Shown piece by piece: positions 1 to 6,390 of a stretch of DNA of 14,686 nucleotides. The notes below the pieces were generated by a model. That model did no database searches. It was given only the letters and a program-made list of their open reading frames with translations, and was not told the origin of the DNA. The DNA lies in the NCBI GenBank assembly GCA_964622685.1, contig CAZUUU010000068.1, positions 1 through 14,686 of the forward strand, written 5' to 3'. The DNA is from Methylibium sp964622685 (GTDB taxonomy: Bacteria > Pseudomonadota > Gammaproteobacteria > Burkholderiales > Burkholderiaceae_C). The position numbers and the translations under genes were made by a program. Position 1 is the first letter of the stretch; the number at the start of each line of letters is the position of its first letter.

Positions 1-1
1 C

Positions 2-457
2 CCCGAGCTGTTCTGGGGCCTGATCGCCAGCATGTGGATCGGCAACCTGATGCTGATCATCCTGAACCTGCCGCTGATCGGCATCTGGATCAAGCTGCTG
101 ACGGTGCCCTACCGCTTCCTGTACCCGGCCATCCTGAGCTTCTGCTGCATCGGCCTGTACACGCTCAACAACAACAACTTCGACGTCTTCATGGCGGCGG
201 CCTTCGGCATCGTCGGCGTGGTGTTCTACAAGCTCGGCTGCGAGCCGGCGCCGCTGCTGCTGGGCTTCATCCTCGGGCCGATGATGGAAGAGAACCTGCG
301 CCGCTCGCTGCTGCTGAGCCGCGGCGACTGGAGCACCTTCGTCACGCGGCCGCTGTCGGCCGGGCTGTTGCTGGCCGCCGTGGCGCTGATCGTGATCGTG
401 ATGCTGCCGTCGATCAGGAACAAGCGCGAGGAAGCCTTCCACGAAGCGGACGATTGA
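2..457 (+). CDS. tctA: TctA-family tripartite tricarboxylate transporter permease, C-terminal part
   Basis: This is the last 151 residues of a large membrane permease; the open frame runs in from the left edge, so the start and roughly two-thirds of the usual ~500 residues are missing. TctA proteins form the large channel subunit of TTT secondary carriers, which take up tri- or dicarboxylates delivered by a periplasmic TctC protein together with the small subunit TctB. The visible part has long hydrophobic stretches, then the typical C-terminal pattern: a GLYTLNNNNFDVFMA segment, a FYKLGCEPAPLLLGFILGPMMEE-like loop (Pro/Gly-rich, ending in Glu-Glu), LRRSLLLSRGDW and a last helix before a short charged tail. 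TctB and TctC, if adjacent, lie outside the window to the left. The substrate cannot be read from this fragment. The family call is firm. Confidence 0.93.
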   Translation, partial: PELFWGLIASMWIGNLMLIILNLPLIGIWIKLLTVPYRFLYPAILSFCCIGLYTLNNNNFDVFMAAAFGIVGVVFYKLGCEPAPLLLGFILGPMMEENLRRSLLLSRGDWSTFVTRPLSAGLLLAAVALIVIVMLPSIRNKREEAFHEADD

Positions 458-475
458 CGTCCCCGATTGACGTCC
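451..475 (+). repeat. 12-bp tandem direct repeat across the tctA stop codon
   Basis: CGATTGACGTCC occurs at 451-462 and again at 464-475, a 13-base period. The first copy contains the tctA TGA stop (455-457). The second copy repeats an out-of-frame TGA. It looks like a small local duplication; no function is evident. Confidence 0.8.
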
Positions 476-476
476 A

Positions 477-503
477 CGATCGGCGCGCCGCGTGCGCCGA
501 TCG
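477..503 (+). terminator. Candidate stem-loop between tctA and the GGT gene
   Basis: CGATCGGCGC (477-486) and GCGCCGATCG (494-503) form a perfect 10-bp stem with a 7-nt loop, 19 bases after the tctA stop and 15 bases before the next gene's ATG. No T-run follows on either strand, so it is not a classic intrinsic terminator. It could stabilise the upstream mRNA 3' end, help Rho-type termination, or act as an operator for the following gene. Confidence 0.5.
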
Positions 504-518
504 GTCATCATCCGCGCC

Positions 519-2144
519 ATGAGTGCCTTCGACTACCGCTCGGGCTACCCGAGCATCCGGCTGCCGGTCTTCGCCCGCAACCTCGTCGCCACCTCCCACC
601 CGCTGGCCGTGCAGGCCGGGCTGAAGATGCTGCAGGCGGGCGGCAACGCGGTCGACGCCGCGATCGCTGCTGCGGCGGCGATGACCATCGTCGAACCCTG
701 CAGCAACGGCCTGGGCTCGGATGCCTTCTGCATCCTGTGGGACGGCCGGCGCTTGCAGGGGCTCAATGCGTCCGGGCGCGCGCCCGCAGCGTGGACGCCG
801 GACTACTTCCGCCGCAAGCAGGGTGCCGACGCGACGCGGCCGCCGCAGCGCGGCTGGGACAGCGTCACCGTGCCGGGGGCCGTCGCCGGCTGGGCGGCGC
901 TGAGCGAACGCTACGGCAAGCTGCCCTTCGGCGACCTGCTGGCGCCGGCCATCGACATCGCCGAGCGCGGCTATGCGGTGCCGATCGTCGTGCAGCAGAA
1001 GTGGGCCGCGGCGGCCCAGGTCGAGGCGATCGCCGCGCAGCCGGGCTTCGCGCCGACCTTCCTGCCGCGCGGCCGCGCGCCCGCGGTCGGCGAGCTGTTC
1101 CGCATGCCCGGCGCTGCGCGCAGCTTGCGCGCGATCGCGGCGACGCGGGGCGAGGCGTACTACCAGGGCGAGATCGCCGCGGCGGTGGCGCGCCAGGCGC
1201 GCGATGAGGGCGGCGCCATCACGGCCGCCGACTTCGCGGCCTACCGGCCCGAGTGGGTCGAGCCCATCGCGCGCCGCTACCGCGGCCACGTGCTGCACGA
1301 GATCCCGCCCAACGGGCAGGGCATCGCGGCGCTGATCGCGGCCGGCATCCTGGCGAACTTCGACGTCGCGGCACTGCCGGTCGACGGCGTGGCCTCGCAG
1401 CACCTGCAGATCGAGGCGATGAAGCTCGCCTTCGCCGACACCTACCGCTACGTGGCCGAGCCGGCCAGCATGCAGGTGACGGTCGAGCAGCTGCTGGACG
1501 ACGCCTACCTCGCCGGCCGCGCGCGGCTGATCGACCCGAAGCGGGCGCAGGACTTCGGCGCCGGCAACCCCGTGAAGGGCGGCACCATCTACCTCAGCAC
1601 GGCCGACGAGTCCGGGATGATGGTGAGCTTCATCCAGAGCAACTACATGGGCTTCGGCTCGGGCGTGGTGGTGCCGGAGTTCGGCCTGTCGCTGCAGAAC
1701 CGCGGCCACGGCTTCAGCCTGCGCGCCGGCAGCGCCAACCTCGTCGCGCCCGGCAAGCGGCCCTTCCACACCATCATCCCGGCCTTCCTGAGCGATGCCG
1801 ACGGCGCGCCGCGCATGAGCTTCGGCGTGATGGGCGCGAACATGCAGCCGCAGGGTCACCTGCAGGCCCTCGTGCGCATGGTCGACTACGGCCAGCAGCC
1901 CCAGGCGGCCTGCGACGCGCCGCGCTGGCGCTACAACGCGGGCCTGGAGATCAACGTCGAGGCGGGCATGGATCCGGCGACGGTGCAGGGCCTGGCCGCG
2001 CTGGGCCACCGGATGGAAGTGATCCAGGACAGCTACCAGGACTTCGGGGCCGGTCAGTTCATCTGGCGTCTCGGGGACCCGGGCAGCGAGGGCTATGTCG
2101 CCGCCAGCGATCCGCGGCGCGACGGGCAGGCGGCGGGGTTCTGA
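519..2144 (+). CDS. Gamma-glutamyltransferase-family protein (Ntn-hydrolase, YwrD-like)
   Basis: A 541-residue member of the gamma-glutamyltranspeptidase family, which cleaves or transfers gamma-glutamyl groups from glutathione and related amides after self-cleavage into two subunits. The N-terminal half shows the family's QAGGNAVDAAIAA block and NASGRAP, whose Arg87 fits the glutamate-binding arginine. The autoprocessing site is seen as KGGTIYLSTAD; Thr356 aligns with the catalytic Thr391 of the E. coli enzyme, giving subunits of about 355 and 186 residues. The next residue is Ile where classical enzymes have a second Thr. Further family blocks are GFGSGVVVPEFG, GANMQPQGHLQ and APRWRY. No signal peptide is seen, unlike periplasmic GGT, so it is probably cytoplasmic and nearer the YwrD-type branch. 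I chose ATG 519; an upstream in-frame GTG at 492 lies inside a hairpin. No clear Shine-Dalgarno site precedes either. The exact substrate is unknown. Confidence 0.9.
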   Translation: MSAFDYRSGYPSIRLPVFARNLVATSHPLAVQAGLKMLQAGGNAVDAAIAAAAAMTIVEPCSNGLGSDAFCILWDGRRLQGLNASGRAPAAWTPDYFRRKQGADATRPPQRGWDSVTVPGAVAGWAALSERYGKLPFGDLLAPAIDIAERGYAVPIVVQQKWAAAAQVEAIAAQPGFAPTFLPRGRAPAVGELFRMPGAARSLRAIAATRGEAYYQGEIAAAVARQARDEGGAITAADFAAYRPEWVEPIARRYRGHVLHEIPPNGQGIAALIAAGILANFDVAALPVDGVASQHLQIEAMKLAFADTYRYVAEPASMQVTVEQLLDDAYLAGRARLIDPKRAQDFGAGNPVKGGTIYLSTADESGMMVSFIQSNYMGFGSGVVVPEFGLSLQNRGHGFSLRAGSANLVAPGKRPFHTIIPAFLSDADGAPRMSFGVMGANMQPQGHLQALVRMVDYGQQPQAACDAPRWRYNAGLEINVEAGMDPATVQGLAALGHRMEVIQDSYQDFGAGQFIWRLGDPGSEGYVAASDPRRDGQAAGF

Positions 2145-2175
2145 CGCAGTCCGACGCGCCGAGCCTCGGTCACTG

Positions 2176-2182
2176 AAGGAGG
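2176..2182 (+). promoter_or_regulatory. Strong ribosome-binding site fixing a GTG start
   Basis: AAGGAGG lies 4 bases before the GTG at 2187. This near-consensus Shine-Dalgarno sequence decides the start of the DMT transporter gene, which has no competing ATG nearby. Confidence 0.8.
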
Positions 2183-2186
2183 GCGC

Positions 2187-3089
2187 GTGAACGTCCCGTC
2201 GCCCCGCAGCGGCTTGCCCTGGGTGGGCCTGTCGCTCGCCGTCGCCGGCGCGGTCGCGTTCTCCGGCAAGGCGATCGTCGCCAAGCTGCTGTACCGCCAT
2301 GGCGTCGACGCGGTGACGGTGCTGTTCTTCCGCATGCTGTTCGCGCTGCCCTTCTTCCTGGCCATGGCCTGGTGGGCCAGCCGCGGCAAGGCGCCGTTGA
2401 CGTCGCAGGACAAGCGCATGGTCCTGTTGCTGGGCGTGACCGGCTACTACCTGGCGAGCTTCCTCGACTTCCTGGGCCTGCAGTACATCAGCGCCAGCCT
2501 CGAGCGGCTGATCCTCTACCTGAACCCGACGCTGGTGCTGGCGATCAGCGTCGTGATGTTCGGCCAGCGTGTCGGTGCCCGGCAGCTCGCGGCGATCGGC
2601 GTCAGCTACACCGGCGTGCTGCTGGTCTTCGGCCACGAGGTCGGCTCGCAGGGTCCGCACGCGGTGCTGGGCACGCTGCTGGTGTTCGGCAGTGCGGTCA
2701 GCTACGCGGTCTACCTGGCCTACAGCGGCGCGGTGGTCCGGCGCCTGGGTTCGCTGCGCCTGGTCGGCCTGGCCAGCACGGTGGCCTGCGCCCTGTGCAT
2801 CGGCCAGTTCTTCGTGCTGCGCTCGGTCGATGTCGCGCTCGCGGTGCCGCCGCCGGTGATCTGGCTGTCGGTGCTGAACGCGACGGCGTGCACCGTGGCG
2901 CCGGTGCTGATGGTGATGATGGCGATCGAGCGCATCGGCCCGACCCTGGCCGCGCAGACCGGCATGGTCGGCCCGATGAGCACGCTGCTGATGGGCGTGG
3001 CGATCCTCGGCGAGCCCTTCACGCCGTGGATCGCCGCCGGGACGCTGCTGGTGCTGGTCGGCATCTGGCTGCTGGCGCGGGCGCGCTGA
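2187..3089 (+). CDS. EamA/DMT-family transporter
   Basis: A 300-residue integral inner-membrane protein with about ten predicted helices and two EamA repeats, the normal size and layout for drug/metabolite transporters, which mostly export amino acids, purines, sugars or toxic metabolites. The first repeat begins with GLSLAVAGAVAFSGKAIVAK and contains FFRMLFALPFF; the second begins near GTLLVFGSAVSYAVYLAYSG and ends with ILGEPFTPWIAAGTLLVLVG, the typical closing pair of helices. The GTG start is set by a strong AAGGAGG four bases upstream. It follows the GGT-family gene by 42 bases on the same strand with no obvious terminator between, so co-transcription is likely; export of a product of that enzyme is an inference only. 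The substrate cannot be predicted. The stop codon lies in the loop of a long inverted repeat shared with the convergent peroxidase gene. Confidence 0.92.
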   Translation: MNVPSPRSGLPWVGLSLAVAGAVAFSGKAIVAKLLYRHGVDAVTVLFFRMLFALPFFLAMAWWASRGKAPLTSQDKRMVLLLGVTGYYLASFLDFLGLQYISASLERLILYLNPTLVLAISVVMFGQRVGARQLAAIGVSYTGVLLVFGHEVGSQGPHAVLGTLLVFGSAVSYAVYLAYSGAVVRRLGSLRLVGLASTVACALCIGQFFVLRSVDVALAVPPPVIWLSVLNATACTVAPVLMVMMAIERIGPTLAAQTGMVGPMSTLLMGVAILGEPFTPWIAAGTLLVLVGIWLLARAR

Positions 3090-3120
3090 ACGAGGCGCCC
3101 GCGCCAGCGCGCGCCTTCAG
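3071..3120. terminator. Bidirectional stem-loop region between convergent DMT and peroxidase genes
   Basis: GCTGGCGCGGGCGC (3071-3084) is a perfect 14-base inverted repeat of 3095-3108, with a 10-base loop that contains the DMT stop. An alternative fold pairs CTGAA (3086-3090) with TTCAG (3116-3120) and GGCGC (3094-3098) with GCGCC (3111-3115). It includes both TGA stops and excludes the first hairpin. Neither has a T-run. The two genes' stops are only 27 bases apart, so a shared transcription end is likely. Confidence 0.6.
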
Positions 3121-4772
3121 TCGCCGACCGGGTTCAGGTTCTCGACCTTGCCCTCGAAGGCATAGTGCAGCAGGTCGGCGAAGGTGAACTGGCCATCGCT
3201 GCCCAGTGTCGGTTGCCAGCCGGGCACCGCGAGCAAAGAGAATTCCGAGGCCTCCATCGCGCGGTGGAAGGTTTCCGCGATGATGGTCGCGCCGACCTCG
3301 CCCATGAAGCCGTCGTTGATCTCGGCCTCGCGCAGCACGTAGAACCACAGCGGCGTCTCGTCGGCGAGCTTCTTCTTCTCGGTGGCGGTCAGGCGGTCCA
3401 GCGTGGCGCCGCCCTTGCCGTCGAGGAGGTCGGATTCGCCCAGTGCCTCGACGCCGAACCGGGTCGCCATCTGCTGGCCGGTCGCCAGCGACAGCATGCG
3501 CCCGCGCACCAGGTTGCGGAAGGCCAGGTTGGGGATCATCACGTTCTCGGGCAGGGTGTCCATGTCGGCGCTGAACGAGCCCTGCGGCAGGGCCGCCAGC
3601 GGGTCGACGAGCAGCGTGTCGAGCCGCCGCGCGAAGTTGAACTTCTGCACTGGCACCTGCAGCTCGGGCTGCTTGAACTCGACCAGCCGCCGCCAGTCGG
3701 CGACCCAGACCTGCGGCAGCACCAGGAAGTCGCCGGAGTTGGGGTCGCGCAACTGGTTCATGTCCTCGAGCGAGCCGGGTGCGGCGCCGCTGAGGTCGGG
3801 ACTCAGGTTGCCGCTGGTGCCGGAGAAGCGGAACAGCCGCATCAGGTGACCGTCGCCGAACGCACCCGTCTTGTTCTCGAACGGGCCGCCGAAGTTCTTG
3901 TTCCACGCGTAGATCTTGCGGATCATGCTGTGGCCCATGCGGAAGGCGGCGACCGAGAACTCGATCGGCATCGTCGGTGCGTCGATCGGATCGACCTCGA
4001 AGAAGCGGCGCTTGGGGCCCCACAGCTTCTTCAGCATCGACGGCCGGATGATGCGCGGCAGGAAGTCGTCGCGGATCATCGCGTGGTAATGCCGCGTGAC
4101 GATCTCGCGCGCCTTGCGGAATCGCTCCAGCCGCGGCAGGCCGGCCGGCACTTCCTGGTCGACCACGCGGTTGTGGAAACGGATGAAGGCGTTGTGCACC
4201 TGGGCGACGGCGAGGTTCTCGTCGTTGCGGGCGTCGGCGATCAGCGCTTCCCGTTGCTTGCGCTTGGTCGGCCCGACGCCGCGGCGCGGCAGGTCGAAGC
4301 CGTCCAGGCGCGGCCCCTCGACGTGGCCGACGCGCGAGAGGTGCACGCCGTCGGGGTCGTAGATCTCGGCCGAGGCCGGGTGGTCGGGGCCGAGGCCGTA
4401 CAGGCAGTCCAGGTCCAGCAGCGGCGAGCGCAGTGACCGCAGCGTCTCCATGTCGACGCTGAGGCCGGGCGTGAAGGCGCCGTCGTTGAGCACCAGGTCG
4501 TGGTCGATGAACTGGCCCAGGTAGGTGTAGCCCGCGGGGATGTGGCCATCCTGGTGCGTGGCGCTGCCGTCGGTCATCGACAGCGCCAGCTTGACCAGCA
4601 GGTTGATCTTGACGTGGTCGGCATCCGGCCCGACCGGGCCCAGGCGCGAGAAGCGGAAGCTCGTCGCGTCCTCCACCGCCGTCGGGTTGCGCAGCGCGAC
4701 GGCGTTGCCTTTGATCTCGGCGAGCTTCTCGCCGACGATGCGGTACTTCAAGGTTCCGTGGTGCAGTGCCAT
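3117..4772 (-). CDS. Animal-type haem peroxidase (peroxidase-cyclooxygenase superfamily)
   Basis: A 551-residue protein of the family that includes myeloperoxidase and lactoperoxidase; it uses H2O2 to oxidise halides, thiocyanate or organic substrates at a b-type haem. The haem pocket is complete: GQFIDHD gives distal Gln87, Asp90 and His91; ADARNDEN gives the distal Arg182 and Glu185; AAFRMGHSMI gives the proximal His281. Asp90 and Glu185 match the residues that form ester links to haem in the mammalian enzymes. C-terminal blocks include NLAFRNLVRGRMLSLATGQ and PLWFYVLREAE. There is no signal peptide, so location is cytoplasmic or export is by another route, unlike most animal members. The ATG is preceded by AGGAGA five bases upstream. 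It is divergent from the SDR-GST pair across a 164-bp gap. Which bacterial subfamily it belongs to, and its natural substrate, I cannot say. Confidence 0.93.
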   Translation of the reverse strand: MALHHGTLKYRIVGEKLAEIKGNAVALRNPTAVEDATSFRFSRLGPVGPDADHVKINLLVKLALSMTDGSATHQDGHIPAGYTYLGQFIDHDLVLNDGAFTPGLSVDMETLRSLRSPLLDLDCLYGLGPDHPASAEIYDPDGVHLSRVGHVEGPRLDGFDLPRRGVGPTKRKQREALIADARNDENLAVAQVHNAFIRFHNRVVDQEVPAGLPRLERFRKAREIVTRHYHAMIRDDFLPRIIRPSMLKKLWGPKRRFFEVDPIDAPTMPIEFSVAAFRMGHSMIRKIYAWNKNFGGPFENKTGAFGDGHLMRLFRFSGTSGNLSPDLSGAAPGSLEDMNQLRDPNSGDFLVLPQVWVADWRRLVEFKQPELQVPVQKFNFARRLDTLLVDPLAALPQGSFSADMDTLPENVMIPNLAFRNLVRGRMLSLATGQQMATRFGVEALGESDLLDGKGGATLDRLTATEKKKLADETPLWFYVLREAEINDGFMGEVGATIIAETFHRAMEASEFSLLAVPGWQPTLGSDGQFTFADLLHYAFEGKVENLNPVGD

Positions 4773-4777
4773 GTGCG

Positions 4778-4783
4778 TCTCCT
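4778..4783 (-). promoter_or_regulatory. Ribosome-binding site of the peroxidase gene
   Basis: On the minus strand AGGAGA ends five bases before the ATG at 4772. This supports that start over any longer reading frame through the intergenic region. Confidence 0.7.
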
Positions 4784-4821
4784 GTCTCGTCGCGCCAGCA
4801 GGATGGCTGCGCGGCTCGATG

Positions 4822-4888
4822 GACCTTAGGCGAGCGCCGGCATGCTCTCCACCGCGACCCTAGGGACAAGGCGGGGCGAGACTAGGGA
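4822..4888. promoter_or_regulatory. Divergent control region with CTAGGGA direct repeats
   Basis: The 164-bp gap between the peroxidase and SDR starts holds CTAGGGA at 4860-4866 and 4882-4888, 22 bases apart (about two helical turns). The first copy lies in the palindrome CCCTAGGG (4858-4865). A related GACCTTAGG (4822-4830) resembles GACCCTAGG (4856-4864) at 8 of 9 positions. CTAG is generally rare in proteobacterial DNA. The arrangement suggests an operator for one or both genes; no convincing -35/-10 pair was found on either strand. Confidence 0.4.
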
Positions 4889-4936
4889 GGCGTGGTCGAC
4901 GCCGTAGCATCCGCTCACATCGACGGACGGAAAGCC

Positions 4937-5719
4937 ATGGACTTCGGGATAGCAGGACGGTGGGCGCTTGTGTGCGCCGCGAGCAAGGGCCTCGGCAAGG
5001 GCTGCGCGCAGGCGCTGGCCGGCGAGGGCGTGAATCTGGTCGTCACGGCGCGCGGTGCCGATGCGCTGGAGGCGACCGCGCGCGAGCTGCGCGCGATCCG
5101 CGCCGGCATCGAGGTGCGCGCGGTGGCGGGCGACATCGCCACGCCGCAAGGCCGGGCGGCCGCGCTGGCCGCGTGCCCGCAGGTCGACATCCTGGTCAAC
5201 AACGCCGGGGGTCCCCCGCCCGGCGACTTCCGCGACTGGGACCGCGACGCGTGGATCCGCGCGCTCGACGCCAACATGCTCGCGCCGATCGAGCTGATGA
5301 AGGCCGTGATCGACCCGATGATGTCGCGCAGCTTCGGGCGCATCGTCAACATCACCTCGGCGGCGGTCAAGGCGCCGATCGACATCCTCGGCCTGTCGAA
5401 CGGCGCGCGCTCGGGGCTCACCGGCTTCGTGGCCGGGCTCTCGCGCAAGACCGTGGCGCGCAACGTCACGATCAACAACCTGCTGCCCGGGCCCTTCGAC
5501 ACCGATCGCCTCAAGGCCACGATGGCCGGCGCGGCGCAGGCCGCCGGCAAGCCGATCGAGGAGGTGATGGCGCAGCGCGCGCAGCAGAACCCCGCGCGGC
5601 GCTTCGGCACGGCCGCCGAGTTCGGCGCCGCCTGCGCCTTCCTGTGCAGCGCCCAGGCCGGCTTCATCACCGGGCAGAACCTGCTGATGGATGGGGGTGC
5701 CTACCCGGGGACGTTCTGA
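4937..5719 (+). CDS. SDR-fold oxidoreductase-like protein with altered catalytic Tyr and Lys
   Basis: A 260-residue short-chain dehydrogenase/reductase-fold protein of the FabG-like type, normal in length. A Rossmann start is seen at CAASKGLGKG (13-22), with Ala where the glycine motif normally has its first Gly, then VNNAGG (87-92), the tetrad Asn (113) and Ser141 in NITSAA. Thirteen residues after that Ser, where the catalytic Tyr belongs, is Ser154, and the YxxxK Lys is Arg158, within LGLSNGARSGL. The C-terminus has LLPGPFDTDR and FITGQNLLMDGGAY, as in working SDRs. Groups of SDR-like proteins with imperfect tetrads are known, so this may be a conserved variant rather than decay, and it may not catalyse normal ketoreduction. 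I chose ATG 4937 because the fold starts there and GGAAAG lies just upstream; an in-frame GTG at 4892 would add 15 unlike residues. The stop overlaps the GST start. Confidence 0.88.
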   Translation: MDFGIAGRWALVCAASKGLGKGCAQALAGEGVNLVVTARGADALEATARELRAIRAGIEVRAVAGDIATPQGRAAALAACPQVDILVNNAGGPPPGDFRDWDRDAWIRALDANMLAPIELMKAVIDPMMSRSFGRIVNITSAAVKAPIDILGLSNGARSGLTGFVAGLSRKTVARNVTINNLLPGPFDTDRLKATMAGAAQAAGKPIEEVMAQRAQQNPARRFGTAAEFGAACAFLCSAQAGFITGQNLLMDGGAYPGTF

Positions 5720-6369
5720 TGGGCGCAAGCTACACGCTCTACGGCTCCGACGGCTCGGGCTCGGCCGCCGTGGAAGTGGCGCTCGACTGGACCGGCGCGC
5801 GCTGGGCGCGCATCGATGCCGCGTCCTGGGAGCCCGGGCCGGGGCTGGAGGCGCTGAAGCGCGTCAATCCGCTGGCGCAGATCCCGACGCTGCTGCTGCC
5901 GGACGGAACCGTGATGACCGAGAGTGCGGCGATCCTGGCCCACCTGGGGCTGGTCCATCCCCGCAGCGGCCTCTTGCCCGCCGACGCCGGGGCGCGCGCC
6001 CGCACGCTGCGCGGCCTGGTCTACGTGGCGGCGAACTGCTATGCCGCCATCGGCGTGATCGACTTCCCCGAGCGCTGGCTCGCCGGCAAGCCGCGTGCCG
6101 TGACGCGCGAGCGGCTGCGCCAGGGCGGGCGCGAGCGCCTGCATGCGCTGTGGGACTCGTTCGCCGATCAGTTCGCCGGCGGGGCGCGCTTCCTCGGCGG
6201 CAACGAACCGGACGCGCTGGACCTGCTGGCCACGGTGGTGTCCAAGTGGTCGGGCACGCGCCAGCACCTGGCCAGTTCGCGGCCGGACTTCCTGACGCTG
6301 CTGAAGCGGGTCGAGGCCCACCCGCGCGTCGCGCCGGTGCTCGATCGGCACTGGCCGCGCCGGCGCTGA
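5719..6369 (+). CDS. Glutathione S-transferase family protein
   Basis: A 216-residue soluble GST-fold protein. The N-terminal thioredoxin-like domain opens with YTLYGSDGSGSAAV, where Ser/Gly residues sit at the usual active-site loop; QIPTL holds the cis-Pro (56) and TESAAIL the Glu68-Ser69 pair that binds the glutathione gamma-glutamyl group. A helical C-terminal domain follows from about residue 88 with the FLGGNEPDALDLLA segment typical of this half. Family members conjugate or isomerise substrates with glutathione, or reduce disulfides and peroxides. Its ATG overlaps the SDR stop by one base (TGATG), so translation is coupled and both proteins probably serve one pathway, perhaps handling an electrophilic or oxidised compound; that role is inferred. 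The 3' end meets the convergent GGDEF-EAL gene with a 10-base gap inside a shared hairpin. Confidence 0.9.
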   Translation: MGASYTLYGSDGSGSAAVEVALDWTGARWARIDAASWEPGPGLEALKRVNPLAQIPTLLLPDGTVMTESAAILAHLGLVHPRSGLLPADAGARARTLRGLVYVAANCYAAIGVIDFPERWLAGKPRAVTRERLRQGGRERLHALWDSFADQFAGGARFLGGNEPDALDLLATVVSKWSGTRQHLASSRPDFLTLLKRVEAHPRVAPVLDRHWPRRR

Positions 6370-6390
6370 GGCCGCGAGCTCAGCGGCGCG
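6356..6390. terminator. Bidirectional stem-loop covering both convergent stop codons
   Basis: CGCTGAG (6364-6370) pairs with CTCAGCG (6379-6385) around an 8-base loop. After a 3-base bulge the stem continues as CGCGC (6356-6360) with GCGCG (6386-6390). The GST TGA and the opposing GGDEF-EAL TGA are paired with one another. No T-run is present on either side. Confidence 0.5.

Noticed and set aside
492..518. GTG at 492 as the start of the GGT-family gene
   Set aside because: It lies inside a perfect 10-bp hairpin, has no ribosome-binding site, and adds nine residues unlike the family start.
414..2660. A 748-codon open frame on the minus strand opposite the GGT and DMT genes
   Set aside because: It is a GC-rich antisense shadow: low-complexity Arg/Ala/His-rich product with no recognisable family, spanning two well-supported genes and their gap.
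3165..4436. A 423-codon plus-strand open frame opposite the peroxidase
   Set aside because: Shadow of the peroxidase codons; no family resemblance and no ribosome-binding site.
4841..4869. Possible sigma-70 promoter for the peroxidase (TTGTCC with AGCATG 17 bases later, minus strand)
   Set aside because: The -10 match is poor, and no better hexamer lies at allowed spacing; not enough to call a promoter.
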